DNA of 64,000 bases, taken from the NCBI GenBank assembly GCA_024195265.1, contig JAJLRJ010000010.1:16550259-16614258 (forward strand), read 5' to 3'. Below are positions 58,235 to 64,000 of this stretch, one piece after another. The DNA comes from Dendrophyllia cribrosa (Eukaryota > Cnidaria > Anthozoa > Scleractinia > Dendrophylliidae). Numbering within the stretch: the first letter of the stretch is position 1; every line of letters begins with the position of its first letter. The notes under the pieces were generated by a model. The model ran no database searches and was not told the DNA's origin. It saw only the letters and a list, made by a program, of their open reading frames with translations. The position numbers and the translations under genes are program-made.

Positions 58235-58405
58235 ATGTATTACATCCGACGTCTCCATTAGCCGCTTCAAAACAAACTCTGGTGTAATTAGATAACTACC
58301 TTTAGAGTAAGAAGCCAGACATGCTAAACATTTAACTCCGCCAGTATATTCCCCAGGTGCCATGTGAAATGCCTTCAAGCATGTCAAAGCAAAATCAGAA
58401 TCCAC
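58235..58405 (-). CDS. Candidate internal exon, function unknown
   Basis: A minus-strand frame (FHMAPGEYTGGVKCLACLAS, then SYLITPEFVLKRLMETSDVIH) ends at a good donor GTAAGC at 58234-58229. An AG-type acceptor in a T-rich context lies near 58409. The peptide has two spaced cysteines and ordinary composition. It lies just outside element B, so it could be a host exon. A 187-codon plus-strand frame overlaps it; see the findings. Confidence 0.35.
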
Positions 58406-58411
58406 CTCCGA

Positions 58412-58920
58412 AAATGCAGTGTCTCAAAATACCAAAAATTGCTCTTGAGCTGGCTGTTGAGTACATGCCCTTGGCATGTAGCCATAGTCAAAAAGACAAA
58501 AAATGTCACGTTAAAAGATCTGGATGCCAGCAGAACATACCAAACACCTCAAAAGGACCAAAATATAAATTTGTACCTGTGAGCGTGACAGGATTGAGTC
58601 CTACATCATACTGGTCAGCGTTATGTACCACAGGAATACCAGTGGTCAAAACAACGCAAAACCTGGAGTCGATAGCAAAACTAATTTATCCTTGCATTTA
58701 TGTAAAGAAGTACGTCGAATACATTGAAAACAATAATCTGACTTTTGTATTCATACACCATTATGTTAAAAAAAAGAACATTAAATTTATCTGCCAGTTT
58801 ACTTCAAGAGAAAATAATCATTTTCTCTTGTTTACTTGTACAACCGTAAAGAGTCAAATTCTTGCGGAGGTTGAATTTGCGACTTTTTGTATTTCGCGGG
58901 TTGTAATTTCTAGATTTTGA
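58412..58920 (+). other. Long plus-strand open frame, doubtful
   Basis: The frame is open from an ATG at 58357 to the stop at 58918-58920 (187 codons), unusually long for AT-rich DNA here. The composition is plausible (a PKYKFVPVSVTGLSPTSYWS segment, then Lys/Asn-rich) but no family is recognised and its 5' end is antisense to a candidate minus-strand exon. It may be chance or a retroelement remnant. Confidence 0.25.
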
Positions 58921-59103
58921 GAGAGAATGAATTTATCTGAAGGATAAACAAAAATAGGTCCGCAATGCGAACGTGTGGGGGTTTCTATTAGAATCTTGAT
59001 CAAAATATCACTGTTCAAATAACTGGAATTGCTTTTTGCAAATTCATTTAGTACATTCAACTGTACACTTAGTAATAGTAATTGGACTGAGTGGAATAGA
59101 CTT

Positions 59104-59190
59104 CAGGGTATAATCAGGCGAGTAATTTCAAATCAGCCGACCACTTAGTGCGAGGACGATTTGAAATTATGAGAACGATTACCCTGATTT
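59104..59190. mobile_element. Short hairpin element
   Basis: CAGGGTATAATCAGGCGAGTA against its imperfect complement ending TACCCTGATT, with inner arms AATTTCAAATC/GATTTGAAATT. Non-coding. Confidence 0.6.
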
Positions 59191-59207
59191 GTACGACATG
59201 AAGTTCA

Positions 59208-59366
59208 ATAGAGCGTTTTCACTCACGTGACCTTCAGTCCCGTGGGACTCAAATGACAAAGGCCATGGCAGCCATGTTGGTGTTCCTAACAAAAGAAGTT
59301 AATTAAAATTCTTTTGTACGGGAACACCAATATGGCGGCTATGACGTCAAGTGAAAACGCTCTATT
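59208..59366. mobile_element. MITE with AATAGAGCGTTTTCAC ends
   Basis: A perfect 16-bp terminal inverted repeat, with inner arms (ATGGC-GCCAT and GTTCC...GGAACAC) giving a hairpin of 159 bp. I recall the AGAGCGTTTTCAC end from many marine invertebrate genomes. Confidence 0.8.
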
Positions 59367-60600
59367 ACTAATTAACCGCATCAATAACAAAATTCGAGAT
59401 TAAAAAGTCTTTGTGGAGTTTTTTGTACTATTCAATTACAAAAGTTGTAATCGGAGCGTGACAGTACAAATACGCATTGTTTAATTGAAATAGGAGAGAA
59501 CTGTTATGCGCTGAAGGTCAACTTTCATATGTCGTCGGTGGATCTGATCTGTTCCTTAAGTGAAAATATATCCTTGCGTTTTTCTACTGAACAGAATATG
59601 TTGATCTTAAACATCACACATCATGTCACGGATTACTATTTTAAAAGATGTTGAGAAATGTAAAAATACCGTACATTGCGTTACGCATTAAAAAGCTACA
59701 TTTGCGAATTGGCAATCTTATCGAATGCGTTGCGTAACAAGAACAGCGATAACAATAACTAATTTGTTATGAACGAATATAAACAACAATAAACAGCTTA
59801 AAGATGTTTCGCATTTAGAGTCATTTATTGCAAAATTAAAACCGAGCTGCAGATTTGAAACGGATTTTAGTACGCGTTTTACCGCATTTCTATGTTAAAA
59901 TAATAAAATTTTACCCTTCTAGTTATCGTAGGTTTTCTTGGCCAAGTAGCGTGGTTCCTGTTATGGCTATCAGACAGCAGTCTCAAATCTCGCCGTGAAC
60001 CTTTTTTTTTGCGTTCTTCAGAAGTTATTACGTTTAAGTATTAAATCGTGATCCGCATAAGAAGGAAAGTGCTAACGGCAATGCACGATGGAATGCCAAC
60101 TTTTTTCATTGTTACAACTAATGATCTCATAGGCCTAGACTTAAAAACTGCTAAAAAGTTAAGGTTCAAGGTGCATTTTATCTAATGTTTTTAAGGTTTC
60201 AAGTAATTTGAGACCCAATCGCACAACATGGAATTTTTAAAAAAGATATATTCACCAAATAAGCAAAATTATTAGCTATTGTCTTTTGCTATTCTGATTG
60301 GTTAAGCACGAACATTTCCTAAAATTTATTTCACGCAAATGGATTTGTTATTTTTATACTGAAATATGATTGTGAACCATCAGCCCCTCCTGTATCCTTG
60401 AAATCAAAGGTATTCTATGAGGGAAAGAGCCAATGCCGCAGAATAATGAAGTTTACGGTAGTTCTTATGTGGAGCATTACTTAATTTTATTAAAATATCG
60501 AACAGTGTCAGTATAAAAGCATATCAAGCTTACCGCAATATCGCGTTACGCGTTATCATTTCTTATTCACGGGTTGGCTCATAGGAGCCTTTGATTTCGT
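59367..60600. other. No supported gene
   Basis: AT-rich DNA without recognised repeats or frames. It marks the left side of the transition to the GC-richer virus-like segment. Confidence 0.4.
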
Positions 60601-60707
60601 CTAATCCCCATCTTTGAAGCCACATACCGTTTTGACGCCCCCCTCCCCATCAAAGCGCGCCACCCTCCTACCAAATAAAAAATTAAAAGAAAACCCACTA
60701 GGGGCCC

Positions 60708-60873
60708 CAGTAGTATGGGGGGTTGGTGATTCGGGATCACCCAAAATAAGCCCCCAAAGGCCCGAATTACCGCCCCCACGGATTCATTGCATTCATCCGT
60801 GGGGGCGGTAATTCGGGCCTTTGGGGGCTTATTTTGGGTGATCCCGAATGCACCAACCCCCCATACTACTCTG
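60708..60873. repeat. GC-rich near-perfect 166-bp hairpin upstream of the exonuclease gene
   Basis: Arms of about 78 bp are reverse complements with a single one-base indel and almost no substitutions, around an 11-nt loop near 60785-60795. GC-rich (CCCCCAAAGGCCC and GGGGGCGGTAATTC motifs) in contrast to the surrounding AT-rich DNA. It ends 88 bp before the exonuclease start. It could be a joined pair of inverted viral termini, a regulatory structure or a young foldback insertion. Confidence 0.85.
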
Positions 60874-60961
60874 TTTATATATGCTGCTCTGGCACGAGAT
60901 CACCACCCCAGGGAGGTATTACCAATTGGAGAAATCACACCCCCTGTATATACCCATCCAC

Positions 60962-62069
60962 ATGGCGAACGTGAAAGCTTTCAAGAGATTCCTGAAATCG
61001 CGTGAAACAGGTCTGATCCAAAAGAGCGAAGAATGGGTTAAGGGCAAGGCAAAATACAATCGGCGCATCGGAGATCTCTGCTTTGACAGGCTCTTCACCA
61101 TTTGAGAACCGCACAAGCTTTACACGCAAAAAGTTGCACCCCATCGATATGAGCAAAAATGTGGCCTGCGCTTGGGGCACATTATTTGAGCCTCTAGTCC
61201 GTGAATACTTTGAGAAGAAACATTCTGTAAAAGTTTTCAGATATACGGGCTCTCTAAATCTTGCAAAGGATCACCCTCTTTTTGGGAAGGTCACTTGCAG
61301 TCCAGACGGATACTTCTCGCACAAAGACGAGACAATAGTCTTGTTAGAGTTCAAGTGCCCTTACACCAGAAAGATCACAAGAAATAAAATTCCTAAACAA
61401 TACCGTGATCAAATACAAACCGGTCTTGCTCTCAGCGGTGAGAGAGTTAACAAAGGCTTGTTTGTCGATGCCTATTTCAGAATGTGTTCTTTGAAGCAGC
61501 TTAACCCTAGCCTTGAACACAATTCCTTGCCAAATAAGGGGGTTGTGCACAAAACAAAAAAACCATCAGCACTAGCCTGTGGTATTTACCTTCTATCTTG
61601 CAAGCAAAAATTATTTCCAGATCAAACAAAATTATTTAACCTCGGCCCAACAAAATCAACAGCAGTGTTTGAAAAAATTATGAGAGGAATTTCATCGGGA
61701 GATATCTTGTGTAGCGGCAATTGGTTTTATACGGCATTTGATGAGGATCAGAAACTAAGCGATTTAGGTTTTTTGAATGGCATAGGCAGAAGGACATTCA
61801 GTGAAGATTGGCCCCCAAACTATTACAAGACAGTAGCCTTCTTCGCATGGAAGCTGCTGGACATAACAGAAATTTGGGAAACAAAACAACCAAATTTCTT
61901 AGAAAATATTCACGAATCAGTCAAAAGTTTTCATGAAAATTTGTCAAAACAAAAACACCTTGACAAACCCAATCCTATTGAAACTTTTGAAAACAACATC
62001 GGTGATGACAGCGCCCTGATTGAAAAGTTTTTACTTAGCAAACTGCCCAAGACAGGCCTCTTTTCGTAA
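60962..62069 (+). pseudogene. YqaJ-like exonuclease (PD-(D/E)XK superfamily), virus-type, one frameshift
   Basis: Alkaline exonuclease/recombinase of the YqaJ or lambda-exo type, which resects double-stranded DNA ends for recombination and genome processing. The first frame starts at 60962 (ATGGCG) and carries the N-terminal QKSEEW helix region. Near 61064 the frame changes and the rest is open to TAA 62067-62069. Visible core motifs: ACAWGTLFEPLVREYFE (conserved E in the G-x-x-x-E helix), CSPDG (catalytic Asp), VLLEFKCP (E-x-K), and IPKQYRDQIQTGLAL (the Y-x-x-Q-x-Q helix). About 370 codons in all, normal for virus-encoded members. All catalytic residues I can identify remain; only the frameshift argues against function, and it could be a sequencing error. 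Single-exon, beside another virus-type gene. Confidence 0.85.
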
Positions 62070-62450
62070 TTTGGACATTTCGTGCTGCATATATACAATA
62101 TCTCACTTTGCCCGTCTCAGTCCCCACGCGGCCGAAGGCTTCGATTTTACTTCGGCGGCCATTGCTATCAAACTTTGGCCGATAAAATAACACCAGAGCT
62201 TCAATCTTGTTAAAATACACTGCAGATGTGGACGTAGTAGCTTCGAGAAATGCCCCCTAAACTTTCAGAGTGAGAGAATCAGAAGAAAGTGAAAAAATCT
62301 CTGGATTTGCAGTTTTATAGATCGATCTACGATCGAGAGGAAAGTGCTTCTTTGGGCTTGTTTAACTGATGATTCAGTCTCTAATACTTCCAGGATGGAT
62401 TCTACAGCTTCATATGTTATTTGTCTGACAGTTTTCTCAATCTTACAAGG
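62070..62450. other. Intergenic, no supported gene
   Basis: The spacer after the exonuclease stop holds a short GC-rich palindrome (CGGCCGAAGGCTTCG near 62129). No frame is convincing. Confidence 0.4.
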
Positions 62451-62451
62451 T

Positions 62452-62690
62452 AAGAATAAAGTATTTTGGTTTTTATTGTCTCAAAATTGTATGTAGAATA
62501 AAGTGTTTTGTCTCATGTAGCATAAAGGATTTTAGCTCGTACCAGAATAGAGTATTTTGACTTTATTGCCTCAAAACCGCATGTAGAATAAAGTATCTTG
62601 GCTCATGTAGAATAAAGTATCTCGGCCCATGTAGAATAAAGTATTTTGGATTATTTATAAAGTATTTTGGTTTTTATTGAAACAATACGC
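62452..62690. repeat. Minisatellite with AGAATAAAGTATTTTGG units
   Basis: About nine imperfect copies of a 22-50 nt unit built on (CATG)TAGAATAAAGTAT(T/C)TTGG, the most regular at 62579-62660. It separates the exonuclease from the late-transcription-factor-like gene. Confidence 0.85.
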
Positions 62691-63141
62691 ATGTGTATTG
62701 CTTCAATTTCTCAGTGTTAGCCAAAAGCGAAACCACAAGTAAGCGGATTGTTGAACTGATCATTATAAATAGAAAAATCGCCCTATATATTTCTTAGTTC
62801 AATAGATTTTGGTGAAGTCTAGGGAGGTGAAAGCTGGCCAACTTTCTGAATCCCGTTTAAAGGCTTGTGCGAATGATTGAATTACAGAGTAGAGGGGGAT
62901 GTCTTCCAGTGGACGGTACCCTCGGGTGAGCCCGCTCTGGCCCTACTGGTTCCAGGGGGGTGCCAAACAGAGTTCTCCTAGGAGTTCTCGCCCTCGCTCC
63001 CAGAGGTAAAATGTGGAAATGACAACCGCCTTGTCAGCGGTTAAAGTCGCAAAGAACTGCCACCGGCACCCCCCTGCAAGGGTTTTTGCCCTTCTTGTTG
63101 ACCTGTCACGCAATGTGTCACGCGTGACAAGTAACGCAATG

Positions 63142-63615
63142 TCACACAACGGGACCCATCTTTTCAAGCACGATCTTCCAGTTTTGTTCATGTTTACGCA
63201 TTGATTTTTGTGGAACTTGTAGCCAGAAGTAATTGACAATAACCCGTTGTGAATATTTTTGTACAATTTCATCCAAGATTTTATAGGCTACAAATGGCAT
63301 AGAGATTCTTTCCGGTAGATATTCTTCGATGAATTTGAATGCATCATTTACATGTTGTATTTCTTCGGAGGACAAGCAGACGTAGGGTTCACAAATTTTC
63401 AGATGTTTGTTGAGATAGCTTTTGAAGTTGTAGTGTTTGGTGGACATTCTTTTTTTGGTAATTTTGTAATCACCACCATAGAGTTAGTTATAATCGAAGG
63501 CCACACCATCCAGAGGCTCTAATAGCCCGCAGTCCTCACAGCAAAGTTCTGATGAAAACATCCTGAGGTTTAATTTGCCTTTGCAGTTTTGGCAGAATTT
63601 TATCATTTCATTCAT
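63142..63615 (-). pseudogene. VLTF3-like late transcription factor, virus-type, one in-frame stop
   Basis: A homologue of poxvirus late transcription factor 3, a hallmark of nucleocytoplasmic large DNA viruses that directs late-gene transcription. From the ATG at 63615 it has an N-terminal zinc ribbon (C-x2-C near residues 9-12, then CEDCG about 18 residues later). An in-frame TAA at 63484-63486 follows, and then the same frame continues without a shift through a basic KR...HY-N-F-K-S-Y-L segment and a helical C-terminal part with LPERISMPFVAYKILDEIVQ and NYFWLQVP, ending at 63142. The zinc ribbon, the KRxxHFxxxL-like block and the R-I-S-M-P helix, in this order, are why I name the family. 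About 157 codons, short for the family. The stop is a single-codon lesion. Confidence 0.65.
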
Positions 63616-63715
63616 TCGAAATAGATCGTGTGAGGGTTCGAAGACGTGACGATTGTTAACACAACCATGATTGCGGTATATATAATGACTTTTAAAAATA
63701 TAAATATATACAATC
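63616..63715. promoter_or_regulatory. AT-rich divergent intergenic region
   Basis: About 100 bp between the divergent starts at 63615 (minus) and 63716 (plus). It contains the AT-only run TTTAAAAATATAAATATATA at 63691-63710, immediately before the plus-strand ATG, and GGTATATATAATG at 63675. Compact divergent AT-rich promoters are usual in large DNA viruses; the promoter role is inferred. Confidence 0.4.
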
Positions 63716-64000
63716 ATGTTTGGCAGACGGCCCGGTGGATTTAATCCAAATTCAAATCTTGGTATAAACATCGGTGGCCACAATTACAGACCCCCACCCC
63801 CTTTTTTTCGCCTCCAAACGCCTATAACCATGTAAAGCCAAAGCCACACACAGATCCTGAAATGGCTTGGTTGAGTTCGCCGGAGGCTGCCAGGCTCTCT
63901 GCCGCTGCCAAGGTCAAGGCGATCTCAGACTTCAAAAAGCGTTTCCCACGCGCCGATATGTCACACTTTGAAGTGCAAGTAGAGTTTGGCGATGACCACA
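63716..64000 (+). pseudogene. Divergent open frame running off the window, frameshift at a homopolymer
   Basis: An ATG at 63716 opens a Gly/Asn/Pro-rich start (MFGRRPGGFNPNSNLGINIG) to a C/T homopolymer at about 63791-63803. After it the coding pattern continues in another frame, open to the last base, with an acidic-to-basic segment (PEMAWLSSPEAARLSAAAKV, then DFKKRFPRAD and FEVQVEFGDD). The length change may be a sequencing error at the poly-T. The start resembles flexible N-termini of structural proteins, but I cannot assign a family. Incomplete at 64000. Confidence 0.45.

Noticed and set aside
62943..63272. 109-codon minus-strand frame
   Set aside because: It overlaps the VLTF3-like gene in another frame; Arg/Leu-rich composition from the GC-rich patch.

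Overview
This is eukaryotic, animal-type DNA: AT-rich, with no operons, isolated short exons bounded by GT/AG splice signals, and most of the length made of transposon remnants and inverted-repeat elements. The mix (CR1/L2-like, Tx1/L1-like and Penelope-like retrotransposon debris, Tc1-like and TTAA-flanked DNA elements, many short hairpin elements, and protein families I associate with corals and anemones) suggests an anthozoan cnidarian. That assignment is inference from family resemblance; I found no marker gene that proves it.

Layout. 1-7.1 kb: a mosaic of diverged direct repeats carrying two TTAA-flanked inverted-repeat elements (1965-3858, 4485-4867) and a tRNA-like block. 7.1-13.2 kb: mostly anonymous DNA with short hairpin elements. 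13.4 and 28.5 kb: two clean phase 1-1 exons on the minus strand, one fibronectin-III-like and one immunoglobulin-like, probably of one cell-surface protein gene with a 14.7 kb intron. That intron holds a TTAA foldback element (14.07-17.53 kb), a large mosaic element (17.99-25.64 kb) that contains a LINE (18.58-23.18 kb) that itself contains a Helentron-like insert (20.11-22.17 kb) with a protease-like pseudogene, and two further LINE fragments (26.2-28.3 kb). 28.8-39.4 kb: a foldback element whose centre and right arm hold at least three later insertions. 39.84-43.16 kb: another TTAA foldback with a degraded multi-copy gene. 43.17-47.55 kb: an exact 2,098-bp tandem duplication bounded by three copies of a hairpin element, each unit with a dead Tc1-like transposase. 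47.6-59.4 kb: more foldbacks and hairpins, with some candidate exons.

60.7-64.0 kb differs from the rest. It has a near-perfect 166-bp hairpin, a YqaJ-type (PD-(D/E)XK) exonuclease gene with one frameshift, a VLTF3-like late transcription factor gene with one in-frame stop, and a divergent open frame running off the window. The gene density, divergent arrangement and gene content look like an endogenised nucleocytovirus-related DNA virus fragment. This is the strongest candidate for something undescribed.

No intact host gene is fully contained here. The coding content is two confident host exons, several weak exon candidates, the virus-like genes, and pseudogenes of mobile elements. All boundaries were read by eye.
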